Positions 29,130 to 39,559 of a stretch of DNA of 64,000 bases are shown here, piece after piece. Position numbers and translations under genes: made by a program. Position 1 is the stretch's first letter; each line of letters begins with the position of its first letter. The notes below the pieces were generated by a model. That model worked only from the letters and a program-made list of their open reading frames with translations, was not told where the DNA came from and searched no databases. Source of the DNA: an uncultured Pelagibacteraceae bacterium (GTDB lineage: Bacteria; Pseudomonadota; Alphaproteobacteria; Pelagibacterales; Pelagibacteraceae); assembly GCA_902544135.1 (NCBI GenBank), contig CACCBF010000001.1, positions 167,644 through 231,643 of the forward strand, given 5' to 3'.

Positions 29130-30418
29130 ACATCAAAAGGATTTTCAATTAAAATTGTATCATCTCTTTCTGGACTAGTTGATATACTAGAAACTTTTGC
29201 ACCAATAAAATCCTCAACTGCGAAGATATATTTTTTTGCGTTTTCGGGCAGTGAGTCAATATTTTTGACACCACTTGTGGAGACTTTCCACCCCTGAAAT
29301 ACTTTATAAATAGGTTTTATTCTTATTTGATCTTCGACCGCAGCAGGCAAATAATCTAATTTTTTATCATCAAGCTCGTAAGCAACACACATTTTAATTT
29401 CATCTAATGCGTCTAAAACATCTAATTTTGTTAAAGCAATAGAATTAATACCTGAAACTTTAATCGTTTGTCTTACTAATACACCATCAAACCATCCACA
29501 TCTTCTTTTTCTGCTAGTGACAGTTCCAAATTCTTTTCCTCGCGTACCTAACAGCTCGCCAATACTATCTTTTAGTTCTGTTGGGAACGGACCTTCTCCA
29601 ACTCTTGTTGTATAAGCTTTTGTGATACCAAGAACATAATTTATCGTATCAAGTCCACAGCCTGTTCCTGTAGCTGCACTTGATGCGACAGTGTTTGAAG
29701 AAGTTACAAAAGGATAAGTTCCATGGTCAACATCAAGCAAAACACCTTGAGCACCCTCAAACAAAATTTTTTTTTTTTGTTTTTTGAATTCATCAATTTT
29801 GAGCCATACAGGTTGTGAAAATTCTAATATTTTAGGAGCTATTTTAAGTAAATCAGACTTTAACTGATCCTTTTCAAAAATTTTTTTTCCTAGACCTTTT
29901 CTTATTGCATTATGGTGAATTAGTACTGACTCAAGTCTTTGATCCAAATTTTTCTCAGACCTTAAATCCATAACCCTAATTGATCTTCTACCAACTTTAT
30001 CTTCATATGCAGGTCCAATTCCTCGTCTAGTCGTTCCTATCTTACTTTTACCCGCTGCATCCTCTCTAATTTCATCCATTTCCCTATGAAAAGGCAAAAT
30101 TAAATTTGCAGATTCAGATATGATTAAATTATTTGTATTAACCTCTACACCTTTAGATTTTATTTCTGTAATTTCCTCTAATAAAGCCCAAGGATCTATG
30201 ACAACACCATTCCCAATAATTGATATTTTGTCTTTTCTAACTATCCCAGATGGCAGTAATCTTAACTTATAAATTACACCATCTATCACAAGAGTATGTC
30301 CAGCATTGTGACCTCCTTGAAATCTTATTACCACATCTGCTTGTTCAGATAGCCAATCAACAATTTTTCCTTTACCCTCGTCACCCCATTGAGATCCAAC
30401 AACGACTATATTTTTCAT
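29126..30418 (-). CDS. purA: Adenylosuccinate synthetase
   Basis: Makes adenylosuccinate from IMP, aspartate and GTP on the AMP branch of purine synthesis. [16 protein letters not shown] is the N-terminal GTP/IMP site with the catalytic Asp; [12 protein letters not shown] carries the catalytic His; [18 protein letters not shown] is also diagnostic. The 430 residues match. It shares one base with the thiD stop codon (TAATG type) and is the last gene of the long leftward run. Confidence 0.98.
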   Translation of the reverse strand: MKNIVVVGSQWGDEGKGKIVDWLSEQADVVIRFQGGHNAGHTLVIDGVIYKLRLLPSGIVRKDKISIIGNGVVIDPWALLEEITEIKSKGVEVNTNNLIISESANLILPFHREMDEIREDAAGKSKIGTTRRGIGPAYEDKVGRRSIRVMDLRSEKNLDQRLESVLIHHNAIRKGLGKKIFEKDQLKSDLLKIAPKILEFSQPVWLKIDEFKKQKKKILFEGAQGVLLDVDHGTYPFVTSSNTVASSAATGTGCGLDTINYVLGITKAYTTRVGEGPFPTELKDSIGELLGTRGKEFGTVTSRKRRCGWFDGVLVRQTIKVSGINSIALTKLDVLDALDEIKMCVAYELDDKKLDYLPAAVEDQIRIKPIYKVFQGWKVSTSGVKNIDSLPENAKKYIFAVEDFIGAKVSSISTSPERDDTILIENPFDV

Positions 30419-31230
30419 TATTTAAACTTCGTTTTTAATTTAAGAGAAGTGAGATGGTTAATTGGGCCATGACCTTTTCCATATTTAGGGTTAGATTTTA
30501 TTGCTGAATTTACATACTTAATACCAAGCTCACAAGATTTCTTTACTGGTTTTCCACACGATACAAAAGTTATAACAGCACTAGATAAGGTACAACCTGT
30601 ACCATGAGTATTTTTTGTCTTATATCGCTTACTGTTAAAAAATTTAATGTCTTTTTTATTGATGAAAATATCAATAACATTTTTATTTATAAGGTGTCCA
30701 CCTTTAATAAGCACATTCTTAGCTCCCAATTCTAAAAGTTTATTAGCGGCATAAATCATATCTTCTTTATTTAAAATTTTAGTTTTAGTCAAAATTTCTG
30801 CCTCTGGAATATTTGGAGTTACAAGTAATACTTTTTTAATTAACTTTAGTTTTAATAATTGTATCGCCTGATCATCTATTAATTTAGCTCCACCTTTTGC
30901 AACCATAACTGGATCTAAAATAATTTTTTTTATTTTGATTATATCTAAAGCCTTTAATACCGATCTTATGACTTTTGAAGAGTGCAACATGCCTATCTTA
31001 ATTGCATCAGGTCTTATATCTTTGCAAGTATAAATAATTTGATTGAAAATATCTTTTGGATCAATTCCAATTATTGATTTTACACATGTAGTATTTTGTG
31101 TTGTAACTGCAGTTATAGCTGTCATAGCATAAGATCCTAGGGCAGTTACAGTTTTTATATCAGCCTGGATACCAGCTCCACCTGAAGAATCTGAGCCTGC
31201 AATAATTAAAATTTTAGAGTTCGGCTTCAA
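30418..31230 (-). CDS. thiD: Hydroxymethylpyrimidine / HMP-phosphate kinase
   Basis: Phosphorylates HMP and HMP-P to HMP-PP for thiamin synthesis. [17 protein letters not shown] is the N-terminal substrate site; [15 protein letters not shown] is the anion hole with the catalytic Cys; [12 protein letters not shown] lies between. The 270 residues match ThiD. It overlaps glmM by 4 bases. ThiE is also in the window, while thiC is not seen; SAR11 bacteria are known to need an external pyrimidine precursor, which fits but cannot be shown from one window. Confidence 0.95.
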   Translation of the reverse strand: MKPNSKILIIAGSDSSGGAGIQADIKTVTALGSYAMTAITAVTTQNTTCVKSIIGIDPKDIFNQIIYTCKDIRPDAIKIGMLHSSKVIRSVLKALDIIKIKKIILDPVMVAKGGAKLIDDQAIQLLKLKLIKKVLLVTPNIPEAEILTKTKILNKEDMIYAANKLLELGAKNVLIKGGHLINKNVIDIFINKKDIKFFNSKRYKTKNTHGTGCTLSSAVITFVSCGKPVKKSCELGIKYVNSAIKSNPKYGKGHGPINHLTSLKLKTKFK

Positions 31231-32564
31231 TTTATTTTTATTTTTTTTGATATAATTTTAACACATTCAGATAAAAGTATTTTATTTTCACTTTCCCCCA
31301 TTATTCTTATTTTAGACTCCGTGCCTGACTTTCTTACTAAAATTCTTCCTTTACCCTTAATCAATTTTTCTACACTTTTTATAGTTTTTTTTATCTCGGG
31401 TTTATTAATAATATTTTTATCTTTTACATCGATATTTACTAAAAGCTGGGGTATTTTTTGAAATTTATCAAAAAATTCACTTGCTTTTTTTCCCTTCCTT
31501 AAAGCAAAAAGAGCCTCCAAAGCCACAAGCAGACCATCGCCAGTGGTTGCAAATTTACCTAAAATAATATGACCTGATTGCTCACCACCAAGATTATATC
31601 TATATTTTTGCATTTTTTCTTTAACATATCTGTCGCCAACGTTAGCCCTAATGAATTTTATTCCCTTTGATTTGAAATATTTTTCTAAGCCGTAGTTTGA
31701 CATTAAAGTTCCAATCACACCACCTTTTAACATTTTTTTATTTTTCCACCTTGTTGCTAAAGCAGCAATAATTTGATCTCCATCTATAATATTACTTTTC
31801 TCATCACACATTATAATTCTATCTGCATCCCCATCTAAAGATATGCCAATGTGAGCTTTATATTTTTTAACAGCTGATCTAATTTTTTTTGGAAAAGTGG
31901 AGCCACAGTTTAAGTTTATATTTAAACCGTTTGGATTAACACCTATTGGTATTACTTTAGCTCCTAGTGATTTTAATAATTCAGGCCCTGCTTTATAACC
32001 AGCGCCATTAGCACAATCAATAACGATTCTTAATCCTCTTAGATTAAACTCTTTTGTAAAATTTTTTTGTAATATTTTAATGTATTTTTTTGTACCTGTT
32101 TCCAATCTTTTAACTCGTCCTAATTTTTTAGGTTGAGATAGGTGTTTTGAAATTTTTTTGTCTATAAGACTTTCAATTTTTTTTTCAATTTTATCTGATA
32201 ATTTCATTCCATCAGGACCAAACAATTTTAAACCATTGTCATGGTGAGGATTGTGTGAAGCTGTAATCATTATACCCATATTAGCCTTCATTTCTTTTGT
32301 AAGCATTGCTAGCCCATTAGTCGGTAAAGGCCCAAGGGTATAAACATGCATACCAGCAGATGCTAGCCCAGAAACAAGAGCGGGTTCTAGAGTGTAACCA
32401 GATAATCTAGTATCTTTGGCTATTATCGCAATTTGTTTCTTTTTTTTTTGGGACTTGAAATAAGTTCCACTTGCAAGCCCAAATTTAAAAAACATATCTC
32501 CATTTATATGTTTGCTATTTATTGCCCCTCTAATTCCGTCAGTTCCAAAGTACTTTTTTGCCAT
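31227..32564 (-). CDS. glmM: Phosphoglucosamine mutase
   Basis: Converts glucosamine-6-P to glucosamine-1-P for peptidoglycan and LPS. KYFGTDGIRGAINSKHI starts the protein; the phosphoserine loop is GIMITASHNPHHDNGLKLFG; metal binding is DGDADRIIM; the sugar loop is GGEQSGHII; the C-terminal phosphate site is RKSGTESKIRIM. 445 residues, full length. It shares one base with the folP stop. The folP-glmM pair after ftsH is the common bacterial order. Confidence 0.98.
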   Translation of the reverse strand: MAKKYFGTDGIRGAINSKHINGDMFFKFGLASGTYFKSQKKKKQIAIIAKDTRLSGYTLEPALVSGLASAGMHVYTLGPLPTNGLAMLTKEMKANMGIMITASHNPHHDNGLKLFGPDGMKLSDKIEKKIESLIDKKISKHLSQPKKLGRVKRLETGTKKYIKILQKNFTKEFNLRGLRIVIDCANGAGYKAGPELLKSLGAKVIPIGVNPNGLNINLNCGSTFPKKIRSAVKKYKAHIGISLDGDADRIIMCDEKSNIIDGDQIIAALATRWKNKKMLKGGVIGTLMSNYGLEKYFKSKGIKFIRANVGDRYVKEKMQKYRYNLGGEQSGHIILGKFATTGDGLLVALEALFALRKGKKASEFFDKFQKIPQLLVNIDVKDKNIINKPEIKKTIKSVEKLIKGKGRILVRKSGTESKIRIMGESENKILLSECVKIISKKIKIN

Positions 32565-33616
32565 TAATTTTTAATTAGCTTTCTAAAAACTTTAATTCCT
32601 TGCATTACTTCATTCACATCATGAATTCTTAATATCTGTATACCTTGCATCATTAAAAATATTGAAGAGGCTATCGTTCCTCCAACTCTAGTTTTACTAT
32701 CATTATCTTTAGAAATATCCTTGATAAATCTTTTTCTAGAATTCCCAACAAGTATAGGAAAACCAAGAGAATGGAAAATAGAAATTCTTTTGAGTAGATT
32801 CATATTATGTTTCAAATTTTTTCCAAATCCAATACCTGGATCTAAAATTATATTATTATGTTTTATGCCTTTAGATCTAATTAACTTAATTTTATGCTCA
32901 AAATAATCATAAATATCTAATAATTCATTTTTATAATTCGGATTTTTTTGCATACTCCTTGGTGTCCCTTTTGAATGCTGTATTACAAAAGGAATTTTAT
33001 TTTTTTTAAGAACTGTCAAAGTTTTAAAGTCGTATCTAAGTCCAGACACGTCATTTATTAACTTAACCCCTAATGTAATGCCTTTTTCCATAATTTTAGA
33101 TTTTCTTGTGTCTAAAGAAACTGGTAATTTTTTTACAATTAATTTCAAAATCTTATTAATTCTAACCCACTCAGTATTTTCAGAAATAGACTTGGATCCT
33201 GGTCTAGTCGACTCACCACCAACATCAATTAGATCAGCCCCATCCTTATAGAGGTTCATCGCATGATTTGTTCCCTTTCTTTTAGTATTAAATTTTCCAC
33301 CATCTGAAAAACTATCGGGAGTTAGGTTTAACACTCCTAATATATTTGGAATTTTTTTAAAATTTAAGTTAGAAAAATTTTTTTTTCTTGAATTAATTTT
33401 TTTTAAATCTAAGTTTATTTTATTCTTCAAATCTTTAGGTAAATATTTAATTTGATCTATAGAAATTCTTTTTTTCGACTTTCTAGTTATAATTTCTATA
33501 TTATCAAAAGATATTTCTTTTATCTGATGTAAAGGTATAGCTTTTTTTTCTTTTACTAATTCTCTTGAGAGATTACCATAGTAGAAATTACACGCTCTTG
33601 TGTAATATCTTTTCAT
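32564..33616 (-). CDS. folP: Dihydropteroate synthase with N-terminal extension
   Basis: Joins p-aminobenzoate to hydroxymethyl-dihydropterin diphosphate in folate synthesis. The TIM-barrel starts near residue 90 with NILGVLNLTPDSFSDGG, then DVGGESTRPGS, DPGIGFGKNLKHN and GNSRKRFI, all the pterin and phosphate sites. At 350 residues it is about 80 longer than usual. The extra N-terminal part begins YYTRACNFYYG and is rich in Lys and Ile; its role is unknown. No better internal start is obvious. Confidence 0.94.
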   Translation of the reverse strand: MKRYYTRACNFYYGNLSRELVKEKKAIPLHQIKEISFDNIEIITRKSKKRISIDQIKYLPKDLKNKINLDLKKINSRKKNFSNLNFKKIPNILGVLNLTPDSFSDGGKFNTKRKGTNHAMNLYKDGADLIDVGGESTRPGSKSISENTEWVRINKILKLIVKKLPVSLDTRKSKIMEKGITLGVKLINDVSGLRYDFKTLTVLKKNKIPFVIQHSKGTPRSMQKNPNYKNELLDIYDYFEHKIKLIRSKGIKHNNIILDPGIGFGKNLKHNMNLLKRISIFHSLGFPILVGNSRKRFIKDISKDNDSKTRVGGTIASSIFLMMQGIQILRIHDVNEVMQGIKVFRKLIKN

Positions 33617-33622
33617 TATTGT

Positions 33623-35530
33623 TTAATGAACAATTTTTGGTTTTAAACCCATTGCTCCTAAAGCAGAACTTTTTTCATCCTTTTCATCTGGTTTTTCAGA
33701 CAATTTATCTTTTGGATATATATTTTTGTTGATGATATTTTCAATTTCTTCCCCAGTCAAAGTTTCATATGTAATCAAAGCTTTGGCAATTTTATGTAAA
33801 TCATCAATTTTTTCTGTCAAAATTTTTTTTGCTTGATTATAGCCCTCATCGACAAGCTTTCTTATCTCTTTGTCAATTTTTTGTGCAATTGCCTCAGATA
33901 CAGATTGGGTTTGTGTTACTGATCTACCTAAAAATACCTCCTCTTGATTTTCACCATATTCAACAGGCCCCATTTCCTCACTCATTCCATACTTAGTCAC
34001 CATAGCTCTTGCTAGTTGAGTTGCTTGATTTATATCGGAACCTGTCCCTCCACCAGCACCTGTAGTAATATCATCTTTACCAAAAATAAGTTCTTCTGCA
34101 ACCCTGCCACCAAAGCAGACAGCTAACCTAGCTTTAAGATATTTTATTGAATAACCATGCTTATCTCTCTCAGGTAAATTCATCACCATACCTAAAGCTC
34201 TTCCTCTTGGGATAATTGTTGCTTTGTGAATTGGATCGTAACTAGGCATATTAAATGAAACCAGTGCATGTCCACCCTCATGATAAGCAGTAAGTTTTTT
34301 CTCATCCTCTGTCATGACCATGGATCTTCTTTCAGCTCCCATCATTACTTTATCTTTTGCTTCCTCAAACTCCATTAGAGTAACTATTCTCTTATTTTTT
34401 CGCGCAGCCAACAATGCTGCCTCATTAACAAGATTTGCTAAGTCTGCTCCTGAAAAACCTGGAGTTCCTCTTGCAATGGTTCTTAAATTTACATCTGGAG
34501 CCATCTTAATTTTTTTCACATGTACTTTTAATATTTTTTCTCTACCTATAATATCGGGATTTGATACAACAACTTGTCTATCAAATCTTCCTGGTCTCAG
34601 CAAAGCAGGGTCCAAAACATCAGGCCTATTAGTTGCAGCGATTATAATCACACCTTCATTTGTATCAAACCCATCCATCTCGACTAAAAGCTGATTAAGC
34701 GTTTGCTCTCTTTCATCGTTTCCCCCACCTAAACCTGCTCCACGACTTCTACCAACAGCATCGATTTCATCAATGAAGATTATACACGGAGAATTTTTTT
34801 TACCTTGATCAAACATATCTCTAACTCTTGATGCACCAACTCCTACAAACATTTCCACAAAATCTGAACCAGATATTGTAAAAAATGGTACACCTGCTTC
34901 TCCTGCAATGGCTCTTGCAAGTAAAGTTTTTCCTGTCCCTGGAGGACCTACTAACAGAGCTCCTCTAGGAATTTTTCCACCAAGTCTACTGAATTTTTTT
35001 GGGTCTTTTAGAAATTCTACAATTTCCTCAACTTCTTCTTTAGCTTCTTCTACTCCAGCAACATCATTAAAGGTTACTTTACCCTTAAGCTCATTCATCA
35101 TTTTGGCTTTCGATCTACCAAAACCCATGGCCCCACCTTTGCCGCCTTGCATTTGTCTCATAAAGAAAATCCAGACTGCAATTAATAACAACATTGGAAA
35201 CCAAGAAAGTAACACTCCAAACAATGATGGCATTTTTTCCTCAATAGGGGCTGCAGAAATACTAACACCTTTTTCTGAGAGCTTCTCTATTAAATTTGGG
35301 TCGTTAGGTGAATATGTGGTAAAATTATTACCGTTCGAATAAGTCCCTTTTATATTATTGCCTTGAATTTCTACTTTTACAACCTCTCCATTATCAACAG
35401 CTTTCAAAAATTCAGAGAATATTACTTTATTACTACCTCGAACATTTGCTTGAGGATTTTTGAACATGTTGTATAGACCTATAGTTAGAAAAACTATGAC
35501 AGCCCACATTGCAATATTTTTGAAATTCAT
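33623..35530 (-). CDS. ftsH: ATP-dependent zinc metalloprotease FtsH
   Basis: Membrane-anchored AAA+ protease for membrane proteins and short-lived regulators such as sigma-32 and LpxC. There are two membrane segments (about residues 7-23 and 107-125) around a periplasmic domain. The AAA domain has Walker A GPPGTGKT, Walker [12 protein letters not shown] and [21 protein letters not shown]. The zinc site is HEGGH in [13 protein letters not shown], with a distal Asp in [11 protein letters not shown]. 635 residues. HflK/HflC, its modulators, are in the same window. It lies between tilS and folP. Confidence 0.98.
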   Translation of the reverse strand: MNFKNIAMWAVIVFLTIGLYNMFKNPQANVRGSNKVIFSEFLKAVDNGEVVKVEIQGNNIKGTYSNGNNFTTYSPNDPNLIEKLSEKGVSISAAPIEEKMPSLFGVLLSWFPMLLLIAVWIFFMRQMQGGKGGAMGFGRSKAKMMNELKGKVTFNDVAGVEEAKEEVEEIVEFLKDPKKFSRLGGKIPRGALLVGPPGTGKTLLARAIAGEAGVPFFTISGSDFVEMFVGVGASRVRDMFDQGKKNSPCIIFIDEIDAVGRSRGAGLGGGNDEREQTLNQLLVEMDGFDTNEGVIIIAATNRPDVLDPALLRPGRFDRQVVVSNPDIIGREKILKVHVKKIKMAPDVNLRTIARGTPGFSGADLANLVNEAALLAARKNKRIVTLMEFEEAKDKVMMGAERRSMVMTEDEKKLTAYHEGGHALVSFNMPSYDPIHKATIIPRGRALGMVMNLPERDKHGYSIKYLKARLAVCFGGRVAEELIFGKDDITTGAGGGTGSDINQATQLARAMVTKYGMSEEMGPVEYGENQEEVFLGRSVTQTQSVSEAIAQKIDKEIRKLVDEGYNQAKKILTEKIDDLHKIAKALITYETLTGEEIENIINKNIYPKDKLSEKPDEKDEKSSALGAMGLKPKIVH

Positions 35531-35596
35531 GGTACTAAAATAAGAATTATTTAAAATTAAACAAGTGGCAATTTTGGTTAATATGTATGAAAGTTA

Positions 35597-36622
35597 TTAT
35601 TCTTTTGAGATAATGACTGTTTGATTGACCTTTTCGATCAAGCAACTCCCTAATGTGCTCTTAGAAAATGAGCTTTTTTGAATTTCTTTGATGATTTTAT
35701 CAATTTTTTTTCCTCTAACAGAGTAATGTTTTTTACTTACAAAATTTAAAGAATCAGACAAAGATCTAAATACTACCTCGTGTGGTTGTTTAAAAAATTT
35801 GTCATTTAAAATTAGATGTTTTTTCTTGTGTGAAAAAAAGGAATTATTTTCCAAATTTTTTGTAACATAGTAATTAACAACATCATTTGATTTTTTTAAA
35901 TTTTCAATAGTTTTCATAAATTTTTTTCGATCTAAACCATCATTTTTGAGCCCGTTTAAAAGTTTTCTTACTCTCACCCTTTGAAACTTATCATCATTAT
36001 TTGTTGGATCTTTAACATAAAAATCAAAAACCTTTTTGGAAATAAAAACTAAATCCTCTTTTTTTTGATTTATTAAAGGTCTTAAAATTGTAACATTTTG
36101 TAATTTAGATTTTTTACTTAAAGAAATTAAACCTTTTAGTCCACTACCCCTAAGAATTCTTATAAAAAAATTTTCAATTAAGTCCTCTTGATGATGTCCC
36201 AGTAATACATATTTAACCCTTAACTTTTTACATTTAGAAATCAAAAGTTCAAATCTTTTTGTCCTTGCTGCTGATTGAATATTACTTTTGGGTTTTATTC
36301 CTTGCCAATATAAAATCTCAGCTTTTATTTGAAATTTATTAAGTATATTTTTTACATATTTTGCCTCATTAGTAGACTCTGATCTTAATTTATGATCAAT
36401 AATATAAAACCTAACTTTGAGGTTTTTTTGAATCGAATAAATTTTAGATAGAAAAGCTAATGCAAGACTATCTGGGCCCCCAGATACTCCAACTATAAAA
36501 TTTTCATTAATATTAGTGGACTTGACAAACTTTTTATAAATCTGACTAATTTTTTTATTGTTTAATTTATTCTTTAAAACTCTAGGAATTTTTATTTTTA
36601 CACTCAAATTTTTGAGATTCAT
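35597..36622 (-). CDS. tilS: tRNA(Ile)-lysidine synthase
   Basis: Converts C34 of tRNA-Ile(CAU) to lysidine so that it reads AUA, a common codon in such AT-rich genomes. The PP-loop SGGPDSLALAFLSK and LGHHQEDLIENFFIRILRGSG are diagnostic. The 341 residues lack most of the long C-terminal TilS domains. The first ATG lies 41 bases inside cpoB, and about 49 residues precede the PP-loop, more than usual, so a later non-ATG start is possible. The tilS-ftsH pairing is conserved in bacteria. Confidence 0.93.
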   Translation of the reverse strand: MNLKNLSVKIKIPRVLKNKLNNKKISQIYKKFVKSTNINENFIVGVSGGPDSLALAFLSKIYSIQKNLKVRFYIIDHKLRSESTNEAKYVKNILNKFQIKAEILYWQGIKPKSNIQSAARTKRFELLISKCKKLRVKYVLLGHHQEDLIENFFIRILRGSGLKGLISLSKKSKLQNVTILRPLINQKKEDLVFISKKVFDFYVKDPTNNDDKFQRVRVRKLLNGLKNDGLDRKKFMKTIENLKKSNDVVNYYVTKNLENNSFFSHKKKHLILNDKFFKQPHEVVFRSLSDSLNFVSKKHYSVRGKKIDKIIKEIQKSSFSKSTLGSCLIEKVNQTVIISKE

Positions 36623-37565
36623 ATTTAGCTTTTTGTATCACAGACTGATTTGCATCTGGATATTGTTTTTCAACACCATTAATCATTTTGCAACCTTGGT
36701 CTTTCTCTCCTATCTGAACCATTGATACACCTAACTTTAATAAATTTACAGGAGCTTTTTCACCTTTTGGGTATTTTTGATATCCTTCTAAATACGCAGA
36801 TGCTGCATCGGTGTAAAGTTGTCTTATTCTAAAGGTTTCTGCATACCAATATTGTGCATTGCCGGCAAGTTTATGCTCTGGGTTTGTTTGTACAAATTCT
36901 CTAAAGGCTCTCTCTGCTGTAGAGTAATCACCAACCTTCAAAAAGCTTGTAGCAAATTCGTATTGATTTTCTGGTGACTCACTCGGAAGAATTTTTTCTT
37001 CAGCCTGAAAAGGCTCTGTAATTATTGTTGCAGTTGTATCTATTGATTGAGTTTGTTGAATAGTCTCATTTGTATTCGTGTCTTTATAAGATATTGAACC
37101 AAGATCTTGTGGTTGTGAGCTTCCAGGTAAATTTTTATCTTTGGAATTTTGAGCCAAAGTCTTTTTATCATCATTGATAACCGTTGCATTCTCTAAATCT
37201 TGAAATCTTATTTGATTATCGGCTTGGACTTTTGATAATCTATTAGATAATTTATCAAGTTTGAAATTTATTTCTTCAAATCTATTTGTTAAATTTTGAA
37301 ATTGAGTTTCGATTTCTGTGAGTTTTAATAAGTGTCTTGTTAATACATCTTCTGAATTAGGATCTAAGGGCGCATCTATATTATTAATTTCATTATTTAA
37401 ATTTGTTGATCCTGAATAAACTGCTCTCTCAAGTGTTTTAATATCTTTTTGTAACTGTTCTATAGTTTCATAAATGTTATGATTATCTGCTATTAAATTC
37501 GAAGATAGAGAAAAATAGATTATAAATAAAAATTCAAGTCTTAATTTTTTGATAAACATCTTCAT
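36582..37565 (-). CDS. cpoB: Tol-Pal accessory protein CpoB (YbgF), TPR
   Basis: Periplasmic protein that links Tol-Pal activity to peptidoglycan synthesis during constriction. From the ATG at 37565 the protein has a signal peptide (KKLRLEFLFIIYFSLSSNLIA, cut before DNHN), a coiled-coil region (about 30-130), a low-complexity Ser/Thr/Gln linker, then TPR-like repeats (YEFATSFLKVGDYSTAERAF, GNAQYWYAETFRIRQLYTDA). The frame extends upstream to 37613, but that part lies in the pal terminator, so the internal start is preferred; an ATG two codons further is equally possible. Family context (after pal) is the strongest argument. Confidence 0.88.
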   Translation of the reverse strand: MKMFIKKLRLEFLFIIYFSLSSNLIADNHNIYETIEQLQKDIKTLERAVYSGSTNLNNEINNIDAPLDPNSEDVLTRHLLKLTEIETQFQNLTNRFEEINFKLDKLSNRLSKVQADNQIRFQDLENATVINDDKKTLAQNSKDKNLPGSSQPQDLGSISYKDTNTNETIQQTQSIDTTATIITEPFQAEEKILPSESPENQYEFATSFLKVGDYSTAERAFREFVQTNPEHKLAGNAQYWYAETFRIRQLYTDAASAYLEGYQKYPKGEKAPVNLLKLGVSMVQIGEKDQGCKMINGVEKQYPDANQSVIQKAKYESQKFECKNKNS

Positions 37566-37592
37566 TAGTAAGGTTATTATTAAAATAATGGC

Positions 37593-37631
37593 AAAAAAAA
37601 GACCCTTAAACATTGCATGTTCAAGGGTCTT
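37593..37631 (-). terminator. Rho-independent terminator after pal
   Basis: On the minus strand AAGACCCTT (37623-37631) pairs with AAGGGTCTT (37599-37607), extended by five inner pairs after one mismatch, with a TGC-sized loop. The 3' arm runs into eight T residues (37593-37600). It follows the pal stop at 37642 and precedes the cpoB start at 37565, so it can attenuate Tol-Pal transcription before cpoB. Confidence 0.88.
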
Positions 37632-37641
37632 AAATTAAAAA

Positions 37642-38121
37642 CTAGTTTGCTTTTACTGTTACAGATCTTCTATTTTTTGACCATGCTAAAGGATTAGAAC
37701 CTGAGTCTACTGGTCGTTCTTTTCCATAACTTAAAACTGAAATTCTATTAGAAGAAATTCCATATGTCATAAGATAATCCTTAGCAGCATTTGCTCTTCT
37801 TTCACCAAGAGCTAAGTTGTACTCTCTTGTGCCTCTTTCATCCGCATGACCTTCAAGCACAATTGTAATCTTTGAATTTTTTCTTAAGTATGCAGCTTGT
37901 TTTCTTAAAGTCTCTCTTGAAGCAGTTGTCAAAACTGACTCATTGGTTGCAAAAAATACTCTATCAGGAACTCCCGATGCTAAATACTCAACTGTATCTG
38001 TCCCAGTATAAACATCTCCTTGCATTTGACCTGTAGTTTTTTTTGATGTTGCACAAGCAGATAGCGCAAAACATGCAAAAACTAATAATAAAGTGTTTTT
38101 AAGAATTTTGTTTAATTTCAT
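37642..38121 (-). CDS. pal: Peptidoglycan-associated lipoprotein Pal
   Basis: Outer-membrane lipoprotein that binds peptidoglycan and TolB. Started at 38121, where an AAGGAG lies about 8 bases upstream, the protein begins MKLNKILKNTLLLVFACFAL and the lipobox LSAC gives lipidated Cys23. An in-frame ATG at 38163 would bury the signal peptide and is rejected. The OmpA-like domain contains VLEGHADERGTREYNLALGE, RRANAAKDYL and the SYGKERP loop. 159 residues, typical of Pal. Confidence 0.96.
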   Translation of the reverse strand: MKLNKILKNTLLLVFACFALSACATSKKTTGQMQGDVYTGTDTVEYLASGVPDRVFFATNESVLTTASRETLRKQAAYLRKNSKITIVLEGHADERGTREYNLALGERRANAAKDYLMTYGISSNRISVLSYGKERPVDSGSNPLAWSKNRRSVTVKAN

Positions 38122-38206
38122 TATTGCTCCTTGATCAATATTTCTTATTCTTAACTTTTTCACAACTAATTAGATGTTTCAAGTTAAAAAATCAAGATAA
38201 ATCAGA

Positions 38207-39550
38207 TTAATTGCTTAATAATGATGACCATGATGGGTCAGATGCATCTGTAGGGGTTTTTACCATCCTCTCGTTATAGCCTGTCAAATCAATAGACCAT
38301 AATTTAGCAGAAAATCCCTCCCCTTTATCGTCAGTTTCAGTTTCTCTATAAAATATTAAAACTCTTCCATTCGGTGACCAAGAGGGTGCTTCTTGATAAA
38401 AATTTTCAGTCAAAAGTCTCTCGCCGCTACCATCTGTTCTCATAACCCCAATATAAAATTTACCTTTATGGAGTTTGGTAAATGCTATCAAGTCCCCTCT
38501 AGGCGACCAAACAGGTGTACCATATAAACCTTTACCAAATGAAATTCTTTTAACATTGCTTCCATCACTTTTCATGACATAAATTTGTTGATAACCACTT
38601 CTATCAGAATTAAAGCAAATAAACTTGCCGTCCGGGGAAAAAGAAGGAGAAGTGTCAATTGAAGGGTGATTAGTAATTTTTTCTACAATACGATTTTCTA
38701 AATCCATAGTATAAATTTCTGAATTACCATCTTTAGCAAAACTCATAATAATTTTTTTTCCATTTGGTGAAAAACGTGGAGCAAAAGTCATTCCAGGGAA
38801 ATCACCAACAACTTCTTGCATTCCTGTTTCAATATCTAAAAGATATACCCGAGGTAAGTTTCTAAAATAAGAAAGATAAGTCACCATTTGACTAGTTGGG
38901 TTAAACCTTGGTGTTAAAACAAGCTCATTACCTAATGTTAGAAATTTATTATTCGCCCCATCTTGATCCATTATCGCAAGTTTTTTAATACGTTTAGTTT
39001 TTGGACCTTCTTCTGCAACATAAATTATTCTTGTATCAAAATAACCTTTTTCTCCAGTTAATCTCTGATAGACTTTATCAGTTATAATATGTCCAACTCT
39101 TCTCCAATTTGTTGGAACAGTTGTAAAAGCAAGTGCAACCATTTCCTTTCCAGCAAGTACATCCCAAAGTCTAAACTCAACTCGTAATTTTTCGTCTAAG
39201 TAACTAACTTTTCCAGTAATTAACGCTTGAGCCTTAATTAAATTCCAATCTTCAAATCTTGGCTTTAAGTTTGCAATATCTGGAGCTTGTAAAAACGCAT
39301 CTTTATTTAATGGATTAAAAAGACCGGATGTTTTTAAATTTACTTCAATTATCTTTGAAATTTCTTCACCGATATTTTTTTTTTTCAAAATCTTCTCAAA
39401 ATTTTGTCTTGAATTCTCATCAATTGATAAAGGTGAGACCGCTATAGGAAGGGGATCCAGATTTCCTCTAGTAATGTCTACCTCAATAAGACTAAAACTT
39501 TTTGAAGGGATTATAATTAAAAGGAATATTATCTTTATTACAATTTTCAT
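38207..39550 (-). CDS. tolB: Tol-Pal system beta-propeller protein TolB
   Basis: Periplasmic propeller that binds Pal and colicin-type ligands. An N-terminal signal peptide (about residues 1-20, [18 protein letters not shown]) and a TolB-N domain ([19 protein letters not shown]) are followed by repeated WD40-like PD40 blades: [52 protein letters not shown] and [12 protein letters not shown]. The 447 residues match. It lies between tolA and pal. Confidence 0.98.
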   Translation of the reverse strand: MKIVIKIIFLLIIIPSKSFSLIEVDITRGNLDPLPIAVSPLSIDENSRQNFEKILKKKNIGEEISKIIEVNLKTSGLFNPLNKDAFLQAPDIANLKPRFEDWNLIKAQALITGKVSYLDEKLRVEFRLWDVLAGKEMVALAFTTVPTNWRRVGHIITDKVYQRLTGEKGYFDTRIIYVAEEGPKTKRIKKLAIMDQDGANNKFLTLGNELVLTPRFNPTSQMVTYLSYFRNLPRVYLLDIETGMQEVVGDFPGMTFAPRFSPNGKKIIMSFAKDGNSEIYTMDLENRIVEKITNHPSIDTSPSFSPDGKFICFNSDRSGYQQIYVMKSDGSNVKRISFGKGLYGTPVWSPRGDLIAFTKLHKGKFYIGVMRTDGSGERLLTENFYQEAPSWSPNGRVLIFYRETETDDKGEGFSAKLWSIDLTGYNERMVKTPTDASDPSWSSLLSN

Positions 39551-39559
39551 AAATTTATA

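Noticed and set aside
31200..31260. TPP riboswitch (thi box) upstream of thiD or thiE
   Set aside because: Both genes overlap their upstream neighbours, and I see no CTGAGA-type core near either start.
34314..35342. Plus-strand open frames opposite ftsH
   Set aside because: Shadow frames of a highly conserved gene, without motifs or start signals.
38122..38163. Upstream ATG for pal
   Set aside because: It would bury the lipoprotein signal; the ATG at 38121 has AAGGAG at proper distance.
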